Origin: Streptomyces sp. NBC_00078
GTDB lineage: Bacteria; Actinomycetota; Actinomycetes; Streptomycetales; Streptomycetaceae
Assembly: GCF_026343335.1 (NCBI RefSeq)
Contig: NZ_JAPELX010000001.1
Span: 4,092,001-4,156,000 of the forward strand
Reading direction: 5' to 3'
DNA length: 64,000 nt
Part shown: piece after piece, positions 24,341-32,910 of the stretch
How the letters are laid out: each line of letters begins with the position of its first letter
Numbering within the stretch: the stretch's first letter is position 1
Translations under genes and position numbers: made by a program
Notes under the pieces: model-generated
Told to the model about the DNA's origin: nothing
Seen by the model: the letters and a program-made list of their open reading frames with translations, nothing else
Database searches by the model: none

Positions 24341-25248
24341 CCAAGCCCGTCGGCGGCTCCGGCGGCCCCTCGGCCGCGCCCCCCGCCCCCGCCGCCCTCG
24401 CCGCCAAGGTGCGCACGCTCAGCCCGTCCATGACCCGCTCCATGCAGCGCGTCGCCGAGGCCGTCGCGAGCGATCCGGCCGGCTGCGCGGCCCTCACGGT
24501 CACCGGTCTCGCCGAGCTCACCGGCACCAGCGAGGCCACCGTCGTCAGGACAGCCCGGCTGCTCGGCTACCCCGGATACCGCGATCTGCGCCTCGCGCTC
24601 GCCGGACTGGCCGCCCAGCAGCAGTCCGGGCGCGCGCCCGCCATCACCACCGACATAGCGGTCGACGACCCCATCGCCGACGTCGTCGCGAAACTCGCCT
24701 ACGACGAACAGCAGACCCTCGCGGACACGGCGGCCGGGCTCGACACGGTGCAGCTGGGGGCCGCGGTGAGCGCTGCGGCCGGGGCGCGGCGGATCGACGT
24801 GTACGGCGTCGGGGCGTCCGGGCTCGTCGCGCAGGACCTCGTGCAGAAACTGCTGCGGATCGGGCTGATAGCCCAGGCGCACAGTGATCCGCACCTTGCC
24901 GTGACGAACGCGGTGCAGTTGCGCGGCGGCGATGTCGCCATCGCGATCACGCACTCCGGGTCGACCGGGGACGTCATCGAGCCGTTGCGGGTCGCGTTCG
25001 AGCGCGGGGCGACGACGGTGGCGATCACCGGACGGCCGGACGGCGCGGTCACTCAGTACGCCGACCATGTGCTGACGACGTCCACCGCCCGGGAGAGCGA
25101 GCTGCGGCCGGCCGCGATGTCATCCAGGACCAGCCAACTCCTCGTCGTGGACTGCCTGTTCGTGGGAGTGGCACAACGAACGTACGAGACGGCGGCGCCG
25201 GCCCTGGCCGCGTCGTACGAGGCGCTGGCGCATCGGCATCGCCGGTAG
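24313..25248 (+). CDS. MurR/RpiR-family transcriptional regulator
   Basis: A 311-residue protein with an N-terminal helix-turn-helix (LTVTGLAELTGTSEATVVRTARLLGYPGYRDLRLAL) and a C-terminal sugar-isomerase (SIS) domain (IDVYGVGASGLVAQDLVQKLLRIG, AITHSGSTGDVIEPL). SIS domains of this family sense phosphosugars. The adjacent downstream gene is murQ, so MurNAc-6-phosphate or a related amino-sugar phosphate is the likely effector. GTG 24313 opens VTQNVKEIF. An inverted repeat overlaps its start codon. Confidence 0.92.
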   Translation: MTQNVKEIFAKPVGGSGGPSAAPPAPAALAAKVRTLSPSMTRSMQRVAEAVASDPAGCAALTVTGLAELTGTSEATVVRTARLLGYPGYRDLRLALAGLAAQQQSGRAPAITTDIAVDDPIADVVAKLAYDEQQTLADTAAGLDTVQLGAAVSAAAGARRIDVYGVGASGLVAQDLVQKLLRIGLIAQAHSDPHLAVTNAVQLRGGDVAIAITHSGSTGDVIEPLRVAFERGATTVAITGRPDGAVTQYADHVLTTSTARESELRPAAMSSRTSQLLVVDCLFVGVAQRTYETAAPALAASYEALAHRHRR

Positions 25249-25297
25249 CGAACCCTCGCCGTTTCGTACGCCGGTAGCAAACCTTCACCGTTCCGTA
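25240..25297. repeat. 29-bp tandem duplication at the regulator-murQ junction
   Basis: Units at 25240-25268 and 25269-25297 both start CGCCGGTAGC and end CGTA, with five differences. The first copy contains the last codons and TAG stop of the regulator, so the 3' end of that gene was duplicated, lengthening the gap to murQ. Confidence 0.8.
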
Positions 25298-25317
25298 CTT
25301 CGAAAGAGCCGCGCACC

Positions 25318-26253
25318 ATGACCTCCACCTCCAACCCCCGTGACCTCCGCGCCGAGTTGGAATCACTCACCACCGAGGCCTTCCGTCCTGATCTCGCCGA
25401 CATCGACCGACTCGCCACCCTCGACATCGCCCGGCTCATGAACGGTGAGGACGCCACCGTCCCGGCGGCCGTCGCCGAACGCCTCCCCGAGATCGCCACC
25501 GCCATCGACGCCGTCGCGGAGCGCATGGCGAGGGGCGGGCGGCTGATCTACGCGGGTGCGGGCACGGCCGGCCGTCTCGGTGTGCTGGACGCCTCCGAGT
25601 GCCCGCCGACCTTCAACACCGACCCCGAGCAGGTCGTCGGCCTGATCGCGGGCGGCCCCGACGCCATGGTCACGTCCGTCGAGGGCGCCGAGGACTCCGC
25701 GGAGCTGGCCCGCGCCGACCTCGACGCCCTCCGCCTCATCGCCGCCGACACCGTGGTCGGCGTCTCCGCCTCCGGTCGCACGCCGTACGCCATCGCCGCC
25801 GTGGAACACGCCCGCGAGCTGGGCGCGCTGACCATCGGCCTCGCCTGCAACGCCGACAGCGCGCTCGCCGCGGCCGCCGACCACGGCATCGAGATCGTCG
25901 TCGGGCCCGAACTCCTCACCGGTTCCACCCGCCTCAAGGCGGGCACGGCCCAGAAGCTCGTCCTCAACATGCTCTCCACGATCACGATGATCCGGTTGGG
26001 CAAGACGTACGGGAACCTGATGGTCGACGTCCGCGCCTCGAACGAGAAGCTGCGGGCCCGTTCCCGCCGTATCGTCGCCCTCGCCACCGGCGCCGGCGAC
26101 GAGCAGATCGAGCGGGCACTGTCCGCCACCGACGGCGAGGTGAAGAACGCGATCCTGACCATCCTGGCCGGCGTCGACGGCCCGACGGCGGCCCGCCTCC
26201 TGGACGACTCCGACGGACACCTACGGGCGGCGCTGGCGGCGGCGGCCCGCTGA
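25318..26253 (+). CDS. murQ: N-acetylmuramic acid 6-phosphate etherase
   Basis: A 311-residue SIS-fold enzyme. AGAGTAGRLGVLDASECPPTF carries the catalytic glutamate (E94); GVSASGRTPY and NADSALA are other family motifs. MurQ splits the lactyl ether of MurNAc-6-phosphate to give GlcNAc-6-phosphate and D-lactate during cell-wall recycling. Its product is the substrate of NagA, encoded 20 kb away in this window. It is co-oriented with the RpiR regulator 70 bp upstream. Confidence 0.96.
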   Translation: MTSTSNPRDLRAELESLTTEAFRPDLADIDRLATLDIARLMNGEDATVPAAVAERLPEIATAIDAVAERMARGGRLIYAGAGTAGRLGVLDASECPPTFNTDPEQVVGLIAGGPDAMVTSVEGAEDSAELARADLDALRLIAADTVVGVSASGRTPYAIAAVEHARELGALTIGLACNADSALAAAADHGIEIVVGPELLTGSTRLKAGTAQKLVLNMLSTITMIRLGKTYGNLMVDVRASNEKLRARSRRIVALATGAGDEQIERALSATDGEVKNAILTILAGVDGPTAARLLDDSDGHLRAALAAAAR

Positions 26254-26276
26254 CCGGGCATCGGTCAACAGGACCG

Positions 26277-26669
26277 TCAACAGGGCATTCGCCCCTCTCT
26301 GTTGGCCTGCCTGACCCGTGCCCGCAGCACCTCCTCCGGCGGCGCGGCCCCCACCGACTCCGGCGGACACTCCCACTCCCGCCCGCCCGCGAGAGGCCGC
26401 AGCTGCACCCGGCCGCCCACATGGCCCATGACCTCGCCGACCCGTCCGTCCCGCACGTCCAGCGCGTGGGTACCCACGGCCGGCCGCTCCCCGCGAAGCA
26501 CCGACGCCAGCCGCTCGGCCGTACGGCTGTTGCAGCGGCCGAGGTCGACGAGGGCGAACGGCTCGTCGCTCGCGCCGGTGACGGGATCGACGGTGAGCGA
26601 CGGCAGGACGACACCGACGCCCACGAGGGCCTCCCGCAGGGACTCGACGACTTCTTCGGTAGACCGCAC
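26277..26669 (-). CDS. Hypothetical protein next to XRE/DUF397 pair
   Basis: A 130-residue protein, acidic in the first third, without transmembrane segments. GTG 26669 has GGAGG 5 nt upstream, supporting the start. It is divergent from the XRE regulator gene and converges on murQ. I recognise no domain; its placement suggests it belongs with the XRE/DUF397 genes. Confidence 0.6.
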   Translation of the reverse strand: MRSTEEVVESLREALVGVGVVLPSLTVDPVTGASDEPFALVDLGRCNSRTAERLASVLRGERPAVGTHALDVRDGRVGEVMGHVGGRVQLRPLAGGREWECPPESVGAAPPEEVLRARVRQANREGRMPC

Positions 26670-26787
26670 CTTGCCTCCAGTTTGCACACGCTGGGTTTTC
26701 CATTCACAACACAGCGTGTCGACGACCCCTCTAACCTGGCCATACGGGACACCCCAACAACCTCGTCTGTCGGACAGGGAGTTGTAC

Positions 26788-27627
26788 ATGCCGGGACCGA
26801 AGGACCTCGACCCGTCGTCATCACCGCGCGCGCTGCTGGGCGCGGAGCTACGGCATGCGAGGGAGAAGGCGGGGCTGAGCCAGGAGGAGCTGGGGCAGCG
26901 GCTGTTCGTGAGCGGGTCATTCGTGGGGCAGCTGGAGGCGGGGACGCGGCGGATGCAGGCGGAGTACGCGCGGTTGCTGGATGAGGCGTTGGGGACGGGG
27001 GATTTCTTTCTGCGGAACTGCGGGGCAGCGGCCAAGTCCCGCTATCCCGAGCACTTCGCGGAGGCTGCGGAGGCGGAGGCTGTCGCCACGGCAATCCGCC
27101 AGTACACGCCGATGCTGATCCCCGGGCTGCTCCAGACACCCGCATACGCACGGGCCGTGAACCGCGCCTACGACCCGACGGCACCGGAGGAAACCATCGA
27201 TGAGTGGGTGGAGGGTCGGATGGCGCGGGCCCGTCTACTCGGCGACCCAACAAAACCGTTGTTGTGGGCAGTGCTTGACGAGGCGGTGTTGCGCCGCGAG
27301 ACCGGTGGTCGAGCGGTGATGGCGGAGGCCCTGCGCCACGTCGCTGGCCTGGCCCGTCGGGGTCGAATCATCGTGCAGGTACTGCCGTTCAGCGCGGGGG
27401 CGCACAAGTCGATGGAGGGCTCGATGAGGTTGATGGACTTCGAGGACGCCCCGCCGCTGGTCTACTGCGAGGGGCCCAGCACCGGACGACTGGAGGACGA
27501 TCCCGCCACCGTCGCCCAACTGAGGTTCACCTTCGAACTCCTCACGGCCTCCGCACTCTCGCCGGAGAAGTCGCTAGCCCTGATGGAAGCGTTGGCCCAG
27601 GATTACGCCCATGAGGAACATCCCTGA
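26788..27627 (+). CDS. XRE-family regulator (WhiJ/DUF5753 type)
   Basis: A 279-residue protein. The helix-turn-helix spans about residues 16-65 (ELRHAREKAGLSQEELGQRLFVSGSFVGQLEAGTRR). The rest has the conserved MLIPGLLQTPAYARAV, ILPF-like IIVQVLPFSAGAH and YCEGPSTGRL of the DUF5753 ligand domain. Paralogues of this kind pair with DUF397 proteins in Streptomyces and affect development. ATG 26788 has GGGAG upstream. Its end overlaps the DUF397 gene by 17 bp. Confidence 0.92.
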   Translation: MPGPKDLDPSSSPRALLGAELRHAREKAGLSQEELGQRLFVSGSFVGQLEAGTRRMQAEYARLLDEALGTGDFFLRNCGAAAKSRYPEHFAEAAEAEAVATAIRQYTPMLIPGLLQTPAYARAVNRAYDPTAPEETIDEWVEGRMARARLLGDPTKPLLWAVLDEAVLRRETGGRAVMAEALRHVAGLARRGRIIVQVLPFSAGAHKSMEGSMRLMDFEDAPPLVYCEGPSTGRLEDDPATVAQLRFTFELLTASALSPEKSLALMEALAQDYAHEEHP

Positions 27628-27871
27628 CTACGACCTGAGCACGGCCACTTGGCACAAGTCCAGTTACAGCGGCGGGGGCGGCAACGAGTGCCTGGAAGTA
27701 GCCCGCTGGCGCAAGTCCAGCCATAGCCAAGGCGGAGGCAACTGCCTCGAAGTATCCGACGGCCACCCCACCGTCGTCCCCGTCCGCGACTCCAAGAACC
27801 CCCACGGCCCGAAGCTCGTGTTCCGGCCGGAGGCCTGGTCCGCGTTCGTCGAAGGCGTGAAGGCCCGATAG
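27611..27871 (+). CDS. DUF397 protein with an internally duplicated N-terminal half
   Basis: An 86-residue protein. Two copies of the DUF397 opening are present: WHKSSYSGGGGNECLEVA at about 14-31 and WRKSSHSQGGGNCLEVSDG at about 33-51. Then comes the usual PVRDSKNPHGP and VFRPEAWSAFVEGVK. A normal DUF397 is about 60-70 residues with one such motif. It overlaps the XRE gene by 17 bp and is probably its partner. Confidence 0.88.
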   Translation: MRNIPDYDLSTATWHKSSYSGGGGNECLEVARWRKSSHSQGGGNCLEVSDGHPTVVPVRDSKNPHGPKLVFRPEAWSAFVEGVKAR

Positions 27872-27959
27872 AGCGGCGCCTCCATCCGTCCGCCGCCGGT
27901 TGTCAGTACCGCCTGCGATGGTGTGGGTACGGAGATCGGTGGGCCGGAGGGGGCACGGG

Positions 27960-28934
27960 ATGACAGGGCGGGACGCCAACGGCTGGGCGGGCATGGACTA
28001 TCGGGGCTGGCAGGACCACGCAGACGTGGCGCGGCGCCTCGACGCGGGAGCCGACCCGGAGAGGTGGGGCGTCGGCGGCTCCCGCCCCCTGCACCGGGCG
28101 GCGGTGTTCGGCTCGCCCGAGACCGTCGCCGAACTGGCCCGGCGCGTTGCGGACGTCGACGCGCTGGAGAGCGGGACGACGGCGCTGTGGGACGCGGTGG
28201 TGGCCGGATGTATGGAGAACGCGCGAGCGTTGGTCGCCGCCGGAGCCGACGCGGGGTGGGTCGGGCACGGCGGCTGGACGCCGGGGCGGCTGAGCCTCGC
28301 CGGGCCGGAGCCCGACCTGTTCGCCGCGCTGCCCGAGGCTCAGCCCGGCCTGACGGAGGCGGAGCGCGCGGTGGTGGAGGAGGGCCGACGGCTCATCACG
28401 GCCCTCGGCGACTTCTACTACGACGGCCTGGGGCTGGCGTGCGTGGCCGGGATCGACGCCGAGGAGGCGATACGCCGCCTGGAGGCGACACCGGCCGACG
28501 CCGAGCTGATGGCCGACCTGCTGGCGGACCCGTACGACTACGACCTGGACGAGACCCTGCGGCTCGTCGGCGTGACGACCGTGCCGGGCGGCGCCGTCCT
28601 CACCCAGCCGTGGGGATACGGCCCTTCGATGCCCGGCATCCACACCCGCCTCTCCGCAGGCACCGTCTCCTACGGCCTGTACGCCAACCCCAAGAGCGGC
28701 AACCAGGGCAGCATCCACCGCGACGGCGTCCGCGAGGGCTGGGACCTGCACCCGGGCGGCGGTCCGTACGCGGAGGAAGGCCCGGCGGAGGTCCTTTTCT
28801 CGTACGTCCACTGCCACAGCGCGGTGGCCTACTCGCTCGCGTACGCCGGTCTGCGCCCGACCGACGCCCGCGCGGTCCTCGGCCCGCCGGACCACTGGGT
28901 CGAACTGCCGGATCGCGACTACTGGGCGACCTGA
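27960..28934 (+). CDS. Ankyrin-repeat protein
   Basis: A 324-residue protein. Residues 15-105 carry two to three ankyrin-like repeats (SRPLHRAAVFGSPETVAELARRVADVDALE and TALWDAVVAGCMENARALVAAGADAG). The C-terminal 200 residues are an uncharacterised globular domain, probably protein-binding. ATG 27960 has GGAGGGGG upstream. It follows the XRE/DUF397 pair on the same strand with an 88-bp gap. Confidence 0.8.
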   Translation: MTGRDANGWAGMDYRGWQDHADVARRLDAGADPERWGVGGSRPLHRAAVFGSPETVAELARRVADVDALESGTTALWDAVVAGCMENARALVAAGADAGWVGHGGWTPGRLSLAGPEPDLFAALPEAQPGLTEAERAVVEEGRRLITALGDFYYDGLGLACVAGIDAEEAIRRLEATPADAELMADLLADPYDYDLDETLRLVGVTTVPGGAVLTQPWGYGPSMPGIHTRLSAGTVSYGLYANPKSGNQGSIHRDGVREGWDLHPGGGPYAEEGPAEVLFSYVHCHSAVAYSLAYAGLRPTDARAVLGPPDHWVELPDRDYWAT

Positions 28935-29087
28935 CGAAGGCTCCCGAAGCTCAAGCCACCAGCTCCGAGCCCTCTTTGCATGGAATGGGTGGAGGGTCTC
29001 AACCCACCCTCCCACCCTGCGAGTTGACGTGACGCGTTCGGCTTGCCACACACAGTGACGATCGTCTAGCGTGCCCGCATAACGAAC

Positions 29088-29123
29088 AGCCCCCGCCAGG
29101 TGCTACCAACACCTGCGGGGGCT
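29088..29123 (+). promoter_or_regulatory. Strong leader hairpin before the HTH gene
   Basis: AGCCCCCG-C-CAGGTG pairs with CACCTG-CGGGGGCT, a 14-bp stem with one bulge and a CTACCAA loop. It ends 31 bp upstream of the ATG at 29155. A terminator for the ankyrin gene is possible. It also sits between a TTGCCA-like upstream sequence and the start of the next gene, so it may be an attenuator-type leader. Confidence 0.6.
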
Positions 29124-29154
29124 TGACCTACAAGATCGAATGAGAGTCGATCCC

Positions 29155-30030
29155 ATGGCTACCGCCAAGCTTAGTACTGCCTCCCTTCCCGCGCACGCGT
29201 CCCCGCACCCGATGGCCAACCCGGGTTACGGCAAGCGCTCCGCCCCGGACCAACTCCGCCGCACCGCCCACGACTTCGCCCACCTCCCACCCCGCGAAGC
29301 CGCCATCGCCGCCTACCTCGACCGTCTCCCCGACGGCGCCGACATCTCCGTAAAGACGCTGGCCAAGACGCTGCCGTACGGACAGTGCGCTCTCCGCACC
29401 GCCCTCAACAACCTCCAGCGGGCAGGGCACTTGCGCCGGGGCCGCGAACGCCTGACGGACTCGAAGAGCCCTCGCTGGATCACCCGATCGTGGTTCACCC
29501 GCACGGCGCGCGACGACGGCTGGTGGGCGACGTTCACCCGCGGCGACGTACCGGAGCAGCCACCAGAACGAGCCCGTCCCACCCGCTCCCGCGCCCACAT
29601 CCTGCTCGCCGCCCTCGGCCGCACGGCCCCCGCCCTGTCGCTCTCCGAGGCCGACTGCGCGACGCTCGCTCCGCTGGTGACGGACTGGTTCGCCCGAGGG
29701 GCCACGGACGAGGCCGTCGTCCTCGCCCTGACCTCCGGCCTGCCGACGCCGGTCCACCACCCGGCGTCACTGGTCCGCGCCCGCCTGACCGGCAAGATCC
29801 CACCCGAAGCCGTACGAGAGACCCGCCCGCCCCTCCGCGTCCTGGAGTGCACGAAATGCGGCGCTCCGGGACGTCCGGAGGCCCTGCCGGGCGGCGTGTG
29901 CGGCGCCTGCCGGGGCGAACGCGCCCCCCGCCACGCCAACGCGCCGCTCCCCGCCTCCGAGATCCGCACCCGCGCCGCCGGGATCCGCGCCTCAATGACC
30001 CGGCAACGACGAGAAAGGGCACCCGTATGA
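29155..30030 (+). CDS. Winged-helix DNA-binding protein with C-terminal zinc motif
   Basis: A 291-residue protein. A helix-turn-helix of MarR/replication-initiator style lies at about 35-95 (AAIAAYLDRLPDGADISVKTLAKTLPYGQCALRTALNNLQRAGHLRR). A CTKCG...CGACRG pair near the C-terminus could hold zinc. The C-terminal tail is basic. ATG 29155 has GAGAG at 8 nt, better than the upstream ATG 29140. The target is unknown. Its end lies 59 bp upstream of the chosen Uma2 start. Confidence 0.75.
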   Translation: MATAKLSTASLPAHASPHPMANPGYGKRSAPDQLRRTAHDFAHLPPREAAIAAYLDRLPDGADISVKTLAKTLPYGQCALRTALNNLQRAGHLRRGRERLTDSKSPRWITRSWFTRTARDDGWWATFTRGDVPEQPPERARPTRSRAHILLAALGRTAPALSLSEADCATLAPLVTDWFARGATDEAVVLALTSGLPTPVHHPASLVRARLTGKIPPEAVRETRPPLRVLECTKCGAPGRPEALPGGVCGACRGERAPRHANAPLPASEIRTRAAGIRASMTRQRRERAPV

Positions 30031-30089
30031 CCGCTCCTACGGTCCGACGCCATCACCCCGGGGCACGATGGAAAGGAGGAGGCGAAGCC

Positions 30090-30761
30090 ATGACCCCCAG
30101 CACCGCCGAACGCCCGCAGATGCCCATCGAGGACTTCGAGGACCTGGCCAGCGTGGCCCCGGAGAACGTACGCCTCGAATTCGTCGACGGTCGGGTCCGC
30201 ACCAGGGATCCGCTCAACGTCGAGGACTTCGAGGAACTCGCACGCCGGGCGCCGGAGACCGTCCGGCTTGAGTACATCAACGGAAAACTAGAGGTCAAGG
30301 CGATGCCGGACGGCAACCACTGCGAGATCTTCATGTGGCTGATCCGCCAGTGCATGCAGCAGCGCCCCGAGCTGAACCTCGTGCCCGAACGAGGCGTCAA
30401 GACCGAGGAATACCGCAAGGGCCGCGCTATCACGGACGGCTTCCTCACGCCCAGGGGCCACCTCAAGGGACACGGCAACTGGTCCGCGGCCGACGGCGCC
30501 CTCATGGCCGTAGAGATCACCTCCCACGACCGCGACACCAATCAGCGAGACCGCATCGACAAGCCCGTCGGCTACGCAGCAGTCGATATCCCCGTCTACC
30601 TGCTCATCGACCGCGACAACGACACAGTCGTCGTCTACAGCGAGCCCAAGGACAGCCGTTACCAGCAGACCACCTCCTACCCTTGGGGAACCCCCGTTGA
30701 CCTCCCCTCCCCCGTGAACATCACACTCGACACGGAAGAGCTCAAGGACTACGCCGACTGA
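30090..30761 (+). CDS. Uma2-family putative endonuclease
   Basis: A 223-residue protein with PD-(D/E)xK features of Uma2: RAITDGFLTP, LMAVEITSHDRDTNQRDR, then KPVGYAAVDIPVYLLIDRD. Such proteins are abundant in Streptomyces, and their role is unknown. The N-terminus repeats itself: FEDLASVAPENVRLEFVDGRV then FEELARRAPETVRLEYINGKL. ATG 30090 has a near-perfect AAAGGAGG; an upstream ATG at 30027 that overlaps the previous stop is the alternative. Confidence 0.85.
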   Translation: MTPSTAERPQMPIEDFEDLASVAPENVRLEFVDGRVRTRDPLNVEDFEELARRAPETVRLEYINGKLEVKAMPDGNHCEIFMWLIRQCMQQRPELNLVPERGVKTEEYRKGRAITDGFLTPRGHLKGHGNWSAADGALMAVEITSHDRDTNQRDRIDKPVGYAAVDIPVYLLIDRDNDTVVVYSEPKDSRYQQTTSYPWGTPVDLPSPVNITLDTEELKDYAD

Positions 30762-30781
30762 CCACCCCGAAGGGCCGTCCC

Positions 30782-31351
30782 ATGAACCACGCCCAGCTCA
30801 CCGCGCTCGGCCGCGCCCTCCGCCTCCTCGGCGAGCACGGCGAGGCCCTCACCGGCGACACCCCCGACGGCAAGCTCCACGAGGTCAAGGCCGACCTGCG
30901 CCGTGCCCTGGCCCTGCTGGACGACAGCGTCACCGGCGCCGCGCCCACCACCCGCTGCCCCGAGCACCCGAACGGGCCCGTCGACGAGAACGCCCACGAC
31001 CTCTGCCTGCTCTGCGAGACACGGCGCCGGGCCGCCCGCCGCGCCGAGTACAACGGCGGCCCGGTGCCCCCGCACACCACCGAGACCGCCCCCTCCCGCT
31101 ACGGCGTCAGCGCCGACCGCCCCCAGCCCCAGCAGCGCTGGCTGCCCGAGCAGTGGAACGGCCAGGTCTGGCAGCTGTGCGGCACCCCGCGCCGCGACCG
31201 GCGCGAGGCCGAGCTGTACATCAACGCATCGCGCCGTGGCCCCCGCCCCGCGATGGCGTACCGGCTCGTGCACGAGTTCACCGACTACGAGGTGCTCCGG
31301 GTCTGGGGCACGCCGGTAAAGGTCGACATCGAGCCCCTGGGCAACCTCTAG
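30782..31351 (+). CDS. Conserved hypothetical protein
   Basis: A 189-residue protein. A helical first third is followed by a possible zinc motif (TRCPEHPNG and CLLCETRRR) and a folded tail ending VWGTPVKVDIEPLG. It lies 20 bp after the Uma2 gene on the same strand and is probably co-transcribed. No family is recognised. Confidence 0.7.
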   Translation: MNHAQLTALGRALRLLGEHGEALTGDTPDGKLHEVKADLRRALALLDDSVTGAAPTTRCPEHPNGPVDENAHDLCLLCETRRRAARRAEYNGGPVPPHTTETAPSRYGVSADRPQPQQRWLPEQWNGQVWQLCGTPRRDRREAELYINASRRGPRPAMAYRLVHEFTDYEVLRVWGTPVKVDIEPLGNL

Positions 31352-31375
31352 CCCCCTCCCGGGCCCCTCTCCGTC

Positions 31376-32890
31376 CTACTTGAGCAGGGGCAGCTCACCG
31401 AACTCGTACCCCTCCCACAGCCGCCGTGACGCCTCCTGCGGGTACGGCAGGACCGCGGCCTTCTGCCCCGCGTCCAGCACCTGCACAAGTCGCTCCCCGT
31501 CATACGCCGGCCAGCCCGGGTCGCCGGACCTCGCGAACGCCGTCCACGACCTCCGGAAACGGGCCGACAGTTCCTCCGCCTCCGCCGGCACCCCGCTGTC
31601 CGCGAACAGCAGCAGCCCCAGGTCCGCATCGAACGTGCCGAACAGCAGCGGGACGTCCAGGCCGTGGCACGCGCCGAGGCCGCCTCCGGCGCCCGGAGCC
31701 GGATAGGTCAGTTCGTAGACGTGCGCGCGACCGCCTCCCGCGAGCTGTGCCTCGGCCAGACGCAGGGAGGGCATGGTGAACAGCCAGTCGGTCTGGACGC
31801 GTTCGAACAGCTCTCCCGGTGTGGCCTGCGGGAAGGCCGCGCGATACGACCGCTCCCCGTCCGGCCCCGGCCCGAACGTCCGCAGCGCCCAGGCCGCCTG
31901 CTCCTCCCCGATCGAGCCCAGCAGCCCTCCGAGGACGAGAAACAGCCGGAACTCGTCCCGGTTGTGACCGACGAGGAGGTCGACGTCCCGCCCCGCGCCC
32001 GCCCGCAGCGCCTCCCAGGGGGTGGACGGCAGCACCTCGCCGTCGACGACCGGGGAGAAGGGCGTGGCCGTGGGAGCGACCCGCCCCCACCGGTCCTCGT
32101 AGGTCCGCATCCTCGTGCTCAACGCCTCGCCCGCGGCGGTCAGTTGACGCGGGTCGACGGTGGCGAGGTCGGCCACCGTCGGGCGCAGGCCGGCCTCCTG
32201 CGCGATCGCGGCCGCGATGTCGCGCGCCAACTCGTCGGAGAAGTAGGTAGCCGGCACACTCTGCGCGACAGCACGCCGGAAGAGCCCCCGCGCGCTCGGC
32301 ATCGCCAGCAGCGACGCCACCGACCCCGCGCCGGCCGACTCACCGAAGACGGTGACCTGCCCGGGGTCGCCGCCGAACGCCGTGATGTTCTCCCGTACCC
32401 ATTCCAGGGCGGCCACCTGGTCGAGCAGGCCGCGATTGGCGGGCGCACCGTCGATGCGGGCGAACCCCTCGATGCCCACCCGGTAGTTGAAGGTGACCAC
32501 GACCACGTCGCCGTCACGCGCGATGCGCTGGGCGTCGTAGCCGGGGCTGCCGGCGTGGCCGAGCTTGTACGCACCGCCGTAGATCCACACCATCACCGGA
32601 CGCCGGGCGCCCGAATCCGCGTCCGGACTCCACACGTTGACGGTCAGCCAGTCGTCACTCCCGGACCCGTCGACCCCACCCCTGCGGCCCTGGATACCGG
32701 CCTCCTGCGGGGGCGGCGGACCGAAGGCGTACGCCTCCCTGGTCCCTTCCCAGGCCCGCACCGGACGCGGCGCCCCGAACCGCCCCTCCCCGACCGGCGG
32801 TTCAGCGAACGGCACACCGCGAAACACCGCCAGCCCACCCTCCAAACGCCCCCGCACCACACCGGAGGCGGTACGCACGACTGTCCCCAT
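31376..32890 (-). CDS. Type B carboxylesterase
   Basis: A 504-residue alpha/beta hydrolase of the carboxylesterase/para-nitrobenzyl esterase family. The nucleophile elbow FGESAG places the serine at 185; the oxyanion loop is YGGAY at 104-108; an acid in GHNRDEF and a histidine in GACHGLD complete the triad. No signal peptide is visible, so it is cytoplasmic. It is convergent with the 30782 gene (24 bp apart). Its upstream region is replaced by a large minisatellite. Confidence 0.93.
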   Translation of the reverse strand: MGTVVRTASGVVRGRLEGGLAVFRGVPFAEPPVGEGRFGAPRPVRAWEGTREAYAFGPPPPQEAGIQGRRGGVDGSGSDDWLTVNVWSPDADSGARRPVMVWIYGGAYKLGHAGSPGYDAQRIARDGDVVVVTFNYRVGIEGFARIDGAPANRGLLDQVAALEWVRENITAFGGDPGQVTVFGESAGAGSVASLLAMPSARGLFRRAVAQSVPATYFSDELARDIAAAIAQEAGLRPTVADLATVDPRQLTAAGEALSTRMRTYEDRWGRVAPTATPFSPVVDGEVLPSTPWEALRAGAGRDVDLLVGHNRDEFRLFLVLGGLLGSIGEEQAAWALRTFGPGPDGERSYRAAFPQATPGELFERVQTDWLFTMPSLRLAEAQLAGGGRAHVYELTYPAPGAGGGLGACHGLDVPLLFGTFDADLGLLLFADSGVPAEAEELSARFRRSWTAFARSGDPGWPAYDGERLVQVLDAGQKAAVLPYPQEASRRLWEGYEFGELPLLK

Positions 32891-32910
32891 CGCCGAACTC
32901 CCCTACTCTC

